A stretch of 64,000 bases of DNA from Anoxybacteroides rupiense (GTDB lineage Bacteria > Bacillota > Bacilli > Bacillales > Anoxybacillaceae). A program made the position numbers and the translations under genes. Within the stretch, counting starts at the first letter, position 1. Each line of letters starts with the position of its first letter. Positions 19,899 to 27,888 of this stretch are shown here, piece by piece. The notes beneath the pieces are model-generated. The model was given only the letters and a program-made list of their open reading frames with translations. It searched no databases and was not told where the DNA came from. The stretch spans positions 45,327 through 109,326 of the forward strand of contig NZ_JACIDF010000011.1 in the NCBI RefSeq assembly GCF_014196195.1. Direction: 5' to 3'.

Positions 19899-20948
19899 AT
19901 GAATCATGATGAATTATATGATGTGACGATTATTGGCGGCGGGCCGGCGGGTTTGTATGCTGCATTTTATAGCGGATTGCGAGAAATGAAAACAAAGCTG
20001 ATTGAGTATCAGCCGCAATTGGGAGGCAAGCTCCATGTCTACCCGGAGAAAATGATTTGGGATGTGGGAGGACATGCACCGATCACAGGGGAACAATTAA
20101 TTGAACAGCTTGTCAAGCAAGGATTAACCTTTAATCCTACCGTGGTTCTCAATGAAAAGATTGAAGCGATGAAACGAATGGAAGATGGCACGTTTATATT
20201 GCAGGCCGCTTCTGGGCGTCAGCATTTTTCGAAAACGGTCATTGTTGCAGTGGGGAGCGGGATATTAAAGCCGCAAAAATTGGAGATCGAGGGCGCGGAA
20301 AAGTTTGAAGTAGCTAATCTGCACTATACAGTGAAGTCGTTAAAGCGCTTCAAAAATAAAACGGTCATTATTTCAGGAGGAGGCAATGCGGCTATTGACT
20401 GGGCGAATGAATTAGTGCCGATTGCTAAAAAAGTGTATTTGACGTATCGGGGGGAGATGCTGAAAGGCCATGAATCGCAGGTGACGCAGCTTCTGAACAG
20501 CTCGGCCACTTGTTATTTTCATACCTCGATTACGAAATTGATTGCCAGTGAGGATCATGAACGGATTGAACGAGTCGAGCTAACCAATCAAGAAACAGGA
20601 GAGGTCATCTATTTGGCAATTGATGAAGTCATTGTGAACCATGGCTATGAGCGCGATTCCTCCTTGTTGGAAAAAAGTGAACTGAATATTCAAATGATGG
20701 ATCATTACTACATCGCGGGCAATGCCAATAGTGAATCTTCTGTACCAGGGCTTTATGCGGCGGGGGATATTTTAAAATACGATGGGAAATTGCATTTGAT
20801 TGCGGGAGCCTTTCAAGATGCCGCCAATGCAGTCAATAGCGCGAAACAATTTATCGAACCTAAGGCTGATAAATTTGGCATGGTATCATCCCATAACGAA
20901 ATCTTTAAAGAGCGTAACCGAGAATTGATAAAACAAATGATGAAATAA
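19899..20948 (+). CDS. ycgT: Ferredoxin/flavodoxin--NADP+ reductase, YcgT/YumC type
   Basis: A 349-residue flavoprotein of the thioredoxin-reductase-like ferredoxin-NADP reductase class. FAD motif G-G-G-P-A-G-L-Y-A-A is near residue 13, the NADPH motif G-G-G-N-A-A-I-D-W-A near 162, and Y-A-A-G-D-I near 286. The C-x-x-C pair of true thioredoxin reductases is absent. It should pass electrons from NADPH to ferredoxin or flavodoxin. The Fur box and the divergent fhu operon suggest a role in reducing iron released from siderophores; B. subtilis YcgT is the Fur-controlled paralogue of YumC. Confidence 0.88.
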   Translation: MNHDELYDVTIIGGGPAGLYAAFYSGLREMKTKLIEYQPQLGGKLHVYPEKMIWDVGGHAPITGEQLIEQLVKQGLTFNPTVVLNEKIEAMKRMEDGTFILQAASGRQHFSKTVIVAVGSGILKPQKLEIEGAEKFEVANLHYTVKSLKRFKNKTVIISGGGNAAIDWANELVPIAKKVYLTYRGEMLKGHESQVTQLLNSSATCYFHTSITKLIASEDHERIERVELTNQETGEVIYLAIDEVIVNHGYERDSSLLEKSELNIQMMDHYYIAGNANSESSVPGLYAAGDILKYDGKLHLIAGAFQDAANAVNSAKQFIEPKADKFGMVSSHNEIFKERNRELIKQMMK

Positions 20949-21267
20949 ACGTTTTTAGCTGCAAGCCCAAGATGGCGCTTTGGAAATGTAGCTGGAAGGT
21001 ATCACATATGACTTGATGAATGGGAGCTTTTGTATTACAGTAATAAATAAAGATTTGTAAGAAAAGGAGTTTTTTCCGTTGGCAGTATTTATGAGACTTC
21101 GATTTCCAGTTCTTTGAACCATCAATTGAATATCGTTCAAAGACTCTGCCTATGTGCAGGGAATGGGATTGGTCTGCCTATTTGCGGGAAAACGAGATCC
21201 ATATAGATGTTATATGGTGTTCCATTGGCTAAGACGCCGATGGATGCTGCTTAATCATGCAATCATA

Positions 21268-21300
21268 AAAAAGGGGGAGACAAGTGCCCCCTTTTTATTG
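21268..21300 (+). terminator. Strong intrinsic terminator
   Basis: AAAAAGGGGG pairs with CCCCCTTTTT across a short loop (GAGACAAGTG), followed by ATTG. The symmetric A and T tracts allow use in both directions. Confidence 0.7.
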
Positions 21301-21528
21301 TTAGATCGATGCAAGCAATCTAAATACCGATGGCTTTTTTATGGCAGTTATCAAGCAGCCAAACAGCAAAAAGATCAACATGCTCTTCAGATTCCGCCAC
21401 TGAAATGTGAGGGGGAAATTTGATGTGAACATCGATTGTCGAGCGAAAAGGGGGCTTACACACAGTGAAAGCTCATTTCACATGGCCCCCATCGTTGAAT
21501 CGTGCTTCATCGCTTTCCTTTTATTTTG

Positions 21529-21644
21529 GAAGAGACTGTCTTATATTGAAAGGCTAGATCCATACTTCCATCCTCTGGATAGAAAGCATTTTTTCTATGC
21601 AGCAAAATGCACAGATGGGTCAGGTCTTGACAAGACAGTCTCTT
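21529..21644. repeat. Possible miniature inverted-repeat element
   Basis: A 13-bp perfect inverted repeat, AAGAGACTGTCTT (21530-21542) and its complement (21632-21644), encloses 89 bp. The 11-mer CTTTTATTTTG occurs at both edges (21518-21528 and 21642-21652), which could be a target duplication overlapping the right arm. No transposase is present. It could instead be one long hairpin. Confidence 0.4.
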
Positions 21645-21738
21645 TTATTTTGCATCATGCTGGAATGATAATGGTTATTTTTAATGATGGCGATCACTGG
21701 AGAACACTATGTGAAGGAAAAACGATGGAGGAATTGAG

Positions 21739-22617
21739 ATGTCAAATAAAAAAAGGTTAGCAGCTCAGCTGATGGCTGCGTCTTCTGCGATCTTTCGTTG
21801 TCCGGTCTGCTCTGCAGCTATGGAGCTTCAGCATGTGAAAAGCTTGGAATGCATAAATCGTCATACATTTGATTTATCAAAGGTAGGATATGTAAATTTA
21901 TTTACTCACTCTCCTAAAGTGAAATATGAAAAGCAAATGTTTGAAGCAAGGCATCTCTTATGCCAAGCCGGCCTTTTCGCGCCGATGAACCAGGTGATTA
22001 GCGACTACATGATTCATGAGTTAGTTGATACAGATCAAGTGATTAAGCTATTGGATGCAGGCTGCGGAGAAGGCTCTCATTTATTTCATCTCAAGAAATA
22101 TGTAGAGAGAAAAACGGCCAGTCGCTTGCTCGGCGTTGGAATCGATCTTGCTAAAGAAGGGGTTTATATAGCCGCAAGAGAATACCCGAATTTGATTTGG
22201 TGCGTTGCGGATATTGCTAACTGTCCATTTAGGGATCGACAATTTCATTTTATTATGAATATTTTATCGCCGGCTAATTATGCAGAATTTCAGAGAGTGT
22301 TAATGAATGGTGGAACGATGATAAAGGTGGTTCCCGGCAAGCAGCATTTGCAAGAGATAAGAGAATATTTTTATGGACAGACAGCTAGAAAAGCCTATAC
22401 AAATGATCGCACGATTCAACGATTTCAAGACGACTTTCGAATAACAGCTATCGAACGTGTCACATATAAAGCAGCCATCGCTCAAGAATGGATGGCTGCG
22501 GTCATTCAAATGACCCCTTTATCTTGGGGAATTGCAGCCGAAAAGCAGCAGCAAGCGTTGCGGATGGAAGTGAATGAAATCACGATGGATTTGACCATTT
22601 TATTTGGAAAAAAATAA
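21739..22617 (+). CDS. rlmA: 23S rRNA (guanine-N1) methyltransferase, RlmA family
   Basis: A 292-residue SAM methyltransferase with the RlmA N-terminal zinc site: C-P-V-C near residue 21, then C-x-x-x-H-x-F-D near 38, and G-Y-V-N-L. The SAM motif D-A-G-C-G-E-G is near residue 111. RlmA enzymes methylate G745 or G748 in hairpin 35 of 23S rRNA; Gram-positive relatives (YxjB, TlrB) usually act on G748. Start ATG 21739 has GGAGG 7 nt upstream. It stands alone. Confidence 0.88.
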   Translation: MSNKKRLAAQLMAASSAIFRCPVCSAAMELQHVKSLECINRHTFDLSKVGYVNLFTHSPKVKYEKQMFEARHLLCQAGLFAPMNQVISDYMIHELVDTDQVIKLLDAGCGEGSHLFHLKKYVERKTASRLLGVGIDLAKEGVYIAAREYPNLIWCVADIANCPFRDRQFHFIMNILSPANYAEFQRVLMNGGTMIKVVPGKQHLQEIREYFYGQTARKAYTNDRTIQRFQDDFRITAIERVTYKAAIAQEWMAAVIQMTPLSWGIAAEKQQQALRMEVNEITMDLTILFGKK

Positions 22618-22898
22618 ATAAAATTGTTTCAGGAATTTATAATTTTTAACACACCATGCACCGAGAAGTCTCCCACCTCTACACGAAGGCAAGATAGGAG
22701 AGGATCATCATTCATTGGTGCTTGTAATGGAGTTGATTGGATATGGTCGAGATGGTTTGGCGTGGTCTGGTGCTGAATAGCACGGCTTCGATGCGTGAAA
22801 GCGGCATTGTTTACGACTTCGTTACGAAAATACCTTCAACTGTGTGGGTGTTTATGACATCATTTTTTAGGATGGAAAAAATTTTTATCAATCGCCTA
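22618..22898. other. Intergenic region with IS200/IS605-like end fragment
   Basis: No gene was recognised. The motif CACCGAGAAGTCTCCC at 22656-22671, followed by CACCTCT and a pyrimidine/purine stem, matches the style of IS200/IS605 (TnpB) right ends. A second copy of the motif lies at 32590. Confidence 0.4.
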
Positions 22899-22929
22899 TT
22901 TACATTTACGCTACGTAAAGGATTATAGT
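22899..22929 (+). promoter_or_regulatory. MerR-type promoter and operator of tipA-like gene
   Basis: -35 TTTACA (22899-22904) and -10 TATAGT (22924-22929) are separated by 19 bp, the long spacer typical of MerR-activated promoters. A perfect 6-3-6 palindrome TTTACG-CTA-CGTAAA (22905-22919) fills the spacer. The regulator downstream should bind it and untwist the promoter when it holds a drug. Confidence 0.85.
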
Positions 22930-22951
22930 GAAGATGTCAGGAGGTGAAAGC

Positions 22952-23719
22952 GTGGAATATACGGTGCATCAGCTGGCGAAGCTGGCCGGAGTGACGGGAC
23001 GAACATTGCGGTATTATGATGAAATTGGGCTTCTCAAGCCCGCTAGAATCAGCTCATCTGGCTACCGCATCTATGGGCAAAAGGAAGTCGATATGCTCCA
23101 GCAGATTTTATTTTATCGCGAGCTTGAAGTGGACTTAGAGACGATTAAGCAGATGATTTATTCTCCCAGCTTCGATGAAGTGGAGGCACTGAAAGAACAC
23201 CGTACACAGCTTCTGGAAAAACGCAGGCAATTAGATTTATTAATTGCCAATGTAGAGAAAACATTAGATGCGAAGGAAGGGAGAAGAATTATGAGTGATC
23301 AAGAAAAATTTGCGGCGTTTAAGCAAAAATTGATCGACGAAAATGAGCAAAAATACGGAAAAGAAATTAGAGAAAAATATGGAGATCAAACGATTGACCG
23401 TGCCAATCAGAAGGTGCTGAACATGACAGAGGAACAGTATGCCGAGGTGAAGAAGCTGGAACAGGAAGTGCTTGATACGTTGAATGAGGCTTTTTTGACG
23501 GGAGATCCAGCAAGCGATTTAGCGCAAAAAGCCGCTGATCTGCATCGGCAATGGCTCAGTCATTTTTGGGAAAGCTATACGAAAGAAGCTCATGTGGGAG
23601 TTACGCAAATGTATGTGGATGATGAACGGTTTGCTGCTTATTATAACCGCAAACACGCTGGAGCAGCCGAGTTTCTGCGAGATGCGGTGCTGATTTATAC
23701 CGGAATGAAAAAGCAATAG
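22952..23719 (+). CDS. MerR-family multidrug sensor with TipAS domain (Mta/TipA-like)
   Basis: A 255-residue regulator. Residues 1-70 are the MerR winged helix (V-H-Q-L-A-K-L-A-G-V-T-G-R-T-L-R-Y-Y-D-E-I-G-L-L), followed by a dimerisation coiled coil to about 110 and a C-terminal TipAS antibiotic-binding domain. The start is the GTG at 22952, with AGGAGGTG just before it; the earlier GTG at 22928 lies in the -10 element and cannot be used. An in-frame ATG at 23291, preceded by AAGGAAGGGAG with 7-nt spacing, could give a free TipAS domain as known for Streptomyces tipA. B. subtilis Mta is the nearest familiar relative. Confidence 0.88.
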   Translation: MEYTVHQLAKLAGVTGRTLRYYDEIGLLKPARISSSGYRIYGQKEVDMLQQILFYRELEVDLETIKQMIYSPSFDEVEALKEHRTQLLEKRRQLDLLIANVEKTLDAKEGRRIMSDQEKFAAFKQKLIDENEQKYGKEIREKYGDQTIDRANQKVLNMTEEQYAEVKKLEQEVLDTLNEAFLTGDPASDLAQKAADLHRQWLSHFWESYTKEAHVGVTQMYVDDERFAAYYNRKHAGAAEFLRDAVLIYTGMKKQ

Positions 23720-23732
23720 TCAAAAAACAAAG

Positions 23733-23768
23733 AAGAAGGGAGTCGGCTTGGTCCACTCTCTTCTTTTT
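23733..23768 (+). terminator. Terminator after tipA-like gene
   Basis: AAGAAGGGAGT pairs with ACTCTCTTCTT (one G-U), followed by TTTTG. Confidence 0.75.
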
Positions 23769-23864
23769 GTGCTTGGCCAGCATCTGATGACAAACAAAGG
23801 AGTTGAACAGATTTTGGATGATTCGCTACAATAGACAATACAGATTGAATGTGGAGGAGATCCA

Positions 23865-24575
23865 ATGAAAATTGAAGTATGGTCAGATTTTGTCTGTCCG
23901 TTTTGCTATATTGGAAAACGGAGATTAGAGCAAGCACTTGAGCAACTTTCGTATAAAGACCAAATTGAAGTTATTTTTCGCAGCTTTGAGCTAGATCCGA
24001 ATGCAAAAACACAAGATGATATGACGATTGTGGAGCATCTGGCTGAGAAGTATGGCATTTCCACCGAAGAAGCAAAACGAATGACTGACAATGTGGCCAA
24101 GCAGGCAGAATCTGTTGGTTTAGTGTTTCGTTTTGAGAAAATGAAGCCATTGAACACATTCGATGCTCATCGCCTCGCTCAATATGCGAAAAAGCAGGGG
24201 AAGATGAGCGAAATGGCTGAAAAGCTGTTTTATGCCTACTTTACTGATTCTCGAGAGATCAGTGATCATCATGTGCTAGCAGAGCTTGCTGAAGCCATTG
24301 GCTTGAAGGGGGAAGAAGTAAAGCAGATGCTTAAAACAGAACAGCATGCCGAAGAGGTAAGAAGTGATGAGGCAGAAGCGCAACGCTTCGGTGTAAGAGC
24401 CGTTCCTTTTTTTGTTGTGAATCGCCAGTATGCGATTTCAGGAGCTCAGCCGACAGAGATATTTGTGCAAGTTTTGCAAAAAGCATGGGGGGAGCAGCAG
24501 TCTTCATCTCGAAAAGAGATCGCGCCAAATGACGGCGCAGCTTGTGAAAATGGCAGCTGTTCGCCGCGTTCATGA
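23865..24575 (+). CDS. DsbA-family oxidoreductase, FrnE-like
   Basis: A 236-residue thioredoxin-fold protein of the FrnE/DsbA class. The active site C-P-F-C (V-C-P-F-C-Y-I-G-K-R-R) is near residue 13, and the cis-proline region A-V-P-F-F-V-V-N is near residue 165. There is no signal peptide, so it is cytoplasmic, like B. subtilis YwbO. The C-terminus carries an extra C-E-N-G-S-C-S-P segment. Start ATG has GGAGGAGA upstream. The substrate is unknown. Confidence 0.85.
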   Translation: MKIEVWSDFVCPFCYIGKRRLEQALEQLSYKDQIEVIFRSFELDPNAKTQDDMTIVEHLAEKYGISTEEAKRMTDNVAKQAESVGLVFRFEKMKPLNTFDAHRLAQYAKKQGKMSEMAEKLFYAYFTDSREISDHHVLAELAEAIGLKGEEVKQMLKTEQHAEEVRSDEAEAQRFGVRAVPFFVVNRQYAISGAQPTEIFVQVLQKAWGEQQSSSRKEIAPNDGAACENGSCSPRS

Positions 24576-24723
24576 AAAAATTCATGCTGAAAGCGCTGAT
24601 TCAAGGCTATATGGCCGTCCTCCTACAGTTTATTTATCGATCGTGAAAAAACGGGGCTCGGTTTTGACAGAACCGTCTGTTTTCAGCAAGGCCGTGTTCA
24701 TTGTTTCGATAAAACATCATGGA

Positions 24724-24760
24724 AAAAAGGGAGCTTTACACAGCTCCCTTTTTATTTTTG
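24724..24760. terminator. Bidirectional terminator between FrnE-like gene and ltaS
   Basis: A 12-bp perfect stem, AAAAAGGGAGCT with its complement, a 6-nt loop TTACAC, and A/T tracts on both sides. It overlaps the end of ltaS. Confidence 0.85.
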
Positions 24761-26722
24761 CTCTATTTTTTCTTCTTTTTTGTCTTCGTAATTATTGTAG
24801 TCGTATTTTGTTCGATCGACTGGCTTAAATCCTTTCGGTGTATAAAAGCGCAATAGATCTTCATAGACGACTTTATCAGAAAGGCTTAATTTTGTTCGTA
24901 CAATTTGTTCGTCACGTTCGATCTCTTTATTTTTCTCAATTGGTTCGCCTGTTGGCGTTTCGTAATATTTTCCATTGATTGCTGTAACGGTCGGAGTGAC
25001 GAAATCACCATTACGGAATGGCACAATTTGTTGATGATCTGGCGACAATAGATCCGTACCGAATTGAATATAATTTTTCGTGTCAATTCCTAATAAATGA
25101 AGCACTGTTGGCAATAAATCGATTTGTCCGCCATATTGGTGCATCACGCCGCCTTTTACTCCCGGAACACGGATAAATAACGGTACTCGTTGCAATTGTG
25201 CATGTTCAAAAGGAGTAATTTCTTTACCAATCACTTGCGACATGGCTTCATTGTGATTTTCAGAAATGCCGTAATGGTCTCCATACAAGATGATGACCGA
25301 GCGATCATACAAACCAGACTGCTTCAAATAATCGAAGAACTCTTTGATCGCTTCATCTAAATATCGAGCCGTTTGGAAATAACGGTCTACTGAACCATCA
25401 CCTGTTGTCGCAGGCTGAATCGTTGCTTCCTTATCATTAATCAAATAAGGGAAGTGGTTGGACAACGTAATAAATTTAACATAGAACGGTTCTTTTAATG
25501 TTTGCAACAACGGTATGGACTCTCTAAAGAACGGCTTGTCTTTTAAACCATAGTTTAACACGTCTTCGTCATTCATATCATAGTAGCTTGCATCAAAGAA
25601 ATGGCTAAATCCGAACGATTTATAAATTTCGTTGCGGTTCCAAAATGTTTTATAGTTGCCGTGGAATACCGCAGATGTATAGCCAAGCTGGCCTAAAATC
25701 GCAGGCGCTGCTTGGTACGTATTTTGTCCTTTTGTTGTAAATACCGATCCTTGTGGCAAGCCAAATAAGGAGTTCTCTAGCATAAATTCAGCATCAGACG
25801 TTTTCCCTTGTCCAGTCTGATGGAAAAAGTTATCAAAATACATGGTGTTAGGGTCGCGTGTTAACGAATTTAAAAACGGCGTAACTTCCTGTCCATTTAA
25901 TTTGTAGTTAATGAGGAAGTTTTGGAATGACTCTAAATGAATATAGATGACGTTCATTCCTTTTGCTTTACCAAAATATTCAGGATTAGGCTTTGCATAA
26001 GTCGCTTGCACATGGTTCAGTACGGTCGTGACATCGCTCTTATTCGCAAATGCGCGTTGTGTCGATGACTTCATGCTTTGAATCGCATCATAAATCACAT
26101 AGTTATACATACCCAAATATTTGACAATATAGTTACGGTCAAACGTTCTTGTTAGCAGCTGCGGACGGTCAATTTCCGCTAGCGCCAAGTTGGTAACAAA
26201 CGTAAAAATGGCGGTAGCAAACAGCAAGTTCTTTTTATAGCGCTCTAAGAAAATAGGCTGTAATTTTGCGCGCTGTTTAATAATAACAGCAGCGATAATG
26301 ATGGTATCTAAGAAATAAATAAAATCGTACCATTTTAACAGCTCTAATACACTTCCGCCTAAGCTGCTGAAATTGTTCGTCTGCGTTAGAGTCGGAAATG
26401 TGATAAAGTCGCTGAAAAAGCGATAATATACAATGTTAGCATATAAAATAAACGACAAAACAAAATCAATCAAAATCAGCCAAATATATGAACGCTTTCC
26501 TTTAGCCAGCAAAGACAGACCTAAGAAGAAAAGCGCCGAACTGACGGGATTTATAAACAGCAACCACTGTTGCATAGAGTTGCTGATGCCTAGATTGAAT
26601 TCCATTCGATAGGCAGTATATGTTTTCATCCAAAACAATAAAACCGCTAATGCAAAAAAGCGGAGGTGTGAGTCGGATATGCGCTGGAACCATCGTATAA
26701 CACTACTACTGATCCCCTTCAT
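24752..26722 (-). CDS. ltaS: Lipoteichoic acid synthase LtaS-type
   Basis: A 656-residue enzyme with five N-terminal membrane helices (to about residue 200) and an extracellular sulfatase-like domain. Visible catalytic elements are the metal-binding E in Y-I-H-L-E-S-F, the nucleophilic threonine in G-K-T-S-D-A-E (about residue 310), and Y-G-D-H-Y-G. It polymerises glycerol phosphate from phosphatidylglycerol onto the glycolipid anchor. The ATG at 26722 has AGAGGTG upstream; a GTG four codons earlier overlaps that site. B. subtilis has several paralogues, so the exact one is not assigned. Confidence 0.92.
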   Translation of the reverse strand: MKGISSSVIRWFQRISDSHLRFFALAVLLFWMKTYTAYRMEFNLGISNSMQQWLLFINPVSSALFFLGLSLLAKGKRSYIWLILIDFVLSFILYANIVYYRFFSDFITFPTLTQTNNFSSLGGSVLELLKWYDFIYFLDTIIIAAVIIKQRAKLQPIFLERYKKNLLFATAIFTFVTNLALAEIDRPQLLTRTFDRNYIVKYLGMYNYVIYDAIQSMKSSTQRAFANKSDVTTVLNHVQATYAKPNPEYFGKAKGMNVIYIHLESFQNFLINYKLNGQEVTPFLNSLTRDPNTMYFDNFFHQTGQGKTSDAEFMLENSLFGLPQGSVFTTKGQNTYQAAPAILGQLGYTSAVFHGNYKTFWNRNEIYKSFGFSHFFDASYYDMNDEDVLNYGLKDKPFFRESIPLLQTLKEPFYVKFITLSNHFPYLINDKEATIQPATTGDGSVDRYFQTARYLDEAIKEFFDYLKQSGLYDRSVIILYGDHYGISENHNEAMSQVIGKEITPFEHAQLQRVPLFIRVPGVKGGVMHQYGGQIDLLPTVLHLLGIDTKNYIQFGTDLLSPDHQQIVPFRNGDFVTPTVTAINGKYYETPTGEPIEKNKEIERDEQIVRTKLSLSDKVVYEDLLRFYTPKGFKPVDRTKYDYNNYEDKKEEKIEQK

Positions 26723-26734
26723 CTTTTTATTCAC

Positions 26735-27347
26735 CTCTATTTTCTCTTATTCTCTCATTCTAGATTTTTAATATATGGAGCACGAATTGCATTTATGACC
26801 AATTGCTGAGATTTATATATAAATGTCTAACTACTATATTATACAGGAAAACGCTCATGTCAACTAGCATAAAGTTGTGAATATTCTTTAAAACAACGAA
26901 GCACATGGCCATTAAGCAGCAAGTATTCTTTGTTTTTAGAGCATTTAAACGTTCAGCATAAAAAGTTGGGTCGTTCCCTTGTGGAATAATTTACCTCAAA
27001 CAAAATGAAAAAGCAACTATTATACATGTGAACATTTACATCAATATGAAATTTGCCTGTTTTTTGCGATCACTGGATTAGACAACATGGCTTATAGACA
27101 AATCAATGTGTCTGGGAGCGTCTGGTTGTTCGATTTTGGGTCGCGCTGGAGCGTAACCGAGACAAGTCACGGATTTGTCTCCAACTATCGAGAATAGGGA
27201 ATTCGGTTTTTGAGTATATGTCCCATCTTTTAGTTGTATCTAAGCATAGGATTCGCGGGAGATCGTGATGCTTAAAAATGAGGATTGCCAATCTTGCATT
27301 TATCACAGTTTGGCAAGCAAAAGCTCGTCGCGAATGGGAATATCATC
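26735..27347. other. 613-bp region without a gene
   Basis: The first 130 bp are the ltaS leader and promoter region: minus-strand TATAAT near 26838, with TTGACA too close for a standard spacer. The rest shows no convincing frame or structure. Confidence 0.5.
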
Positions 27348-27679
27348 CTATCTATTCAATGGGCTGCTTGGTTTTAAGCTCCTTGCCTTTTCTACAGCAT
27401 TGGGAAATACTTGAATAATCGGATCTCCTCTGTTTGGATAAAACCGTAAGTTGTGATCAGTTCCATACGGCGACAGCCTTGTTTTTGAGCAAACATTTCC
27501 AATGTCGTCAATAAAGCAGTGCCTATTCCTTTTCCCTCTTCGCGGCTGTCTAATAAACAATTTCACAAACGGCTTCTTTCATAAATATATGCGAGAAGTC
27601 CTGCGATGTCTCCGCAATAATTAAGTGCAGCAAATCCATTCAGTGTGCTCCATTCGTATATTTCTATGGAAATGACCAT
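27348..27679 (-). pseudogene. Decayed GNAT acetyltransferase
   Basis: Read on the minus strand from ATG 27679 the frame is acetyltransferase-like (Y-E-W-S-T-L-N-G-F-A-A-L), then hits a TGA after about 38 codons. The same frame resumes with L-D-S-R-E-E-G-K-G-I-G-T-A-L-L-T-T-L-E, the GNAT acetyl-CoA loop. A shift or deletion then leads to the end P-N-A-V-E-K-A-R. At least one stop and one frameshift are present. Confidence 0.7.
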
Positions 27680-27888
27680 GGTTGAGCTGCTCGGTGTTCG
27701 CTGAAAAAACGTTGGACGGATTTAGGATCAAGATGATGAATCGAAACGATCTTCATCTTTCCACTCGTTGTTATTCTTTGCTAAAATCATGGTACAAGAC
27801 AGATGCATTTTTTGGTATATTTTTGACATGTATGATGAAGGGTAAGGAGTATCAGCCTATAGGTGTGACTAAGGGAGGAAGGCATAAC

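Larger units (their letters stand above)
20949..21738. other. 790-bp region without a clear gene
   Basis: No credible gene was found. It holds a terminator-like hairpin (21268-21300), a stem-rich segment at 21450-21490, and an inverted-repeat element (21529-21644). Short frames around 21095-21230 look protein-like in pieces but are broken by stops and shifts, so a small decayed gene is possible. Confidence 0.5.

Noticed and set aside
21154..21760. Two overlapping plus-strand open frames of 89 and 117 codons
   Set aside because: They run through a strong terminator, a hairpin-rich segment and the inverted-repeat element, have no good ribosome site, and show no recognisable protein features.
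26820..26875. Minus-strand TTGACA and TATAAT before ltaS as a standard promoter
   Set aside because: The spacer is only 14 bp, so the pair cannot form a normal sigma-A promoter together.
27103..27306. 67-codon minus-strand frame upstream of the GNAT relic
   Set aside because: No ribosome site, no family resemblance; judged random.
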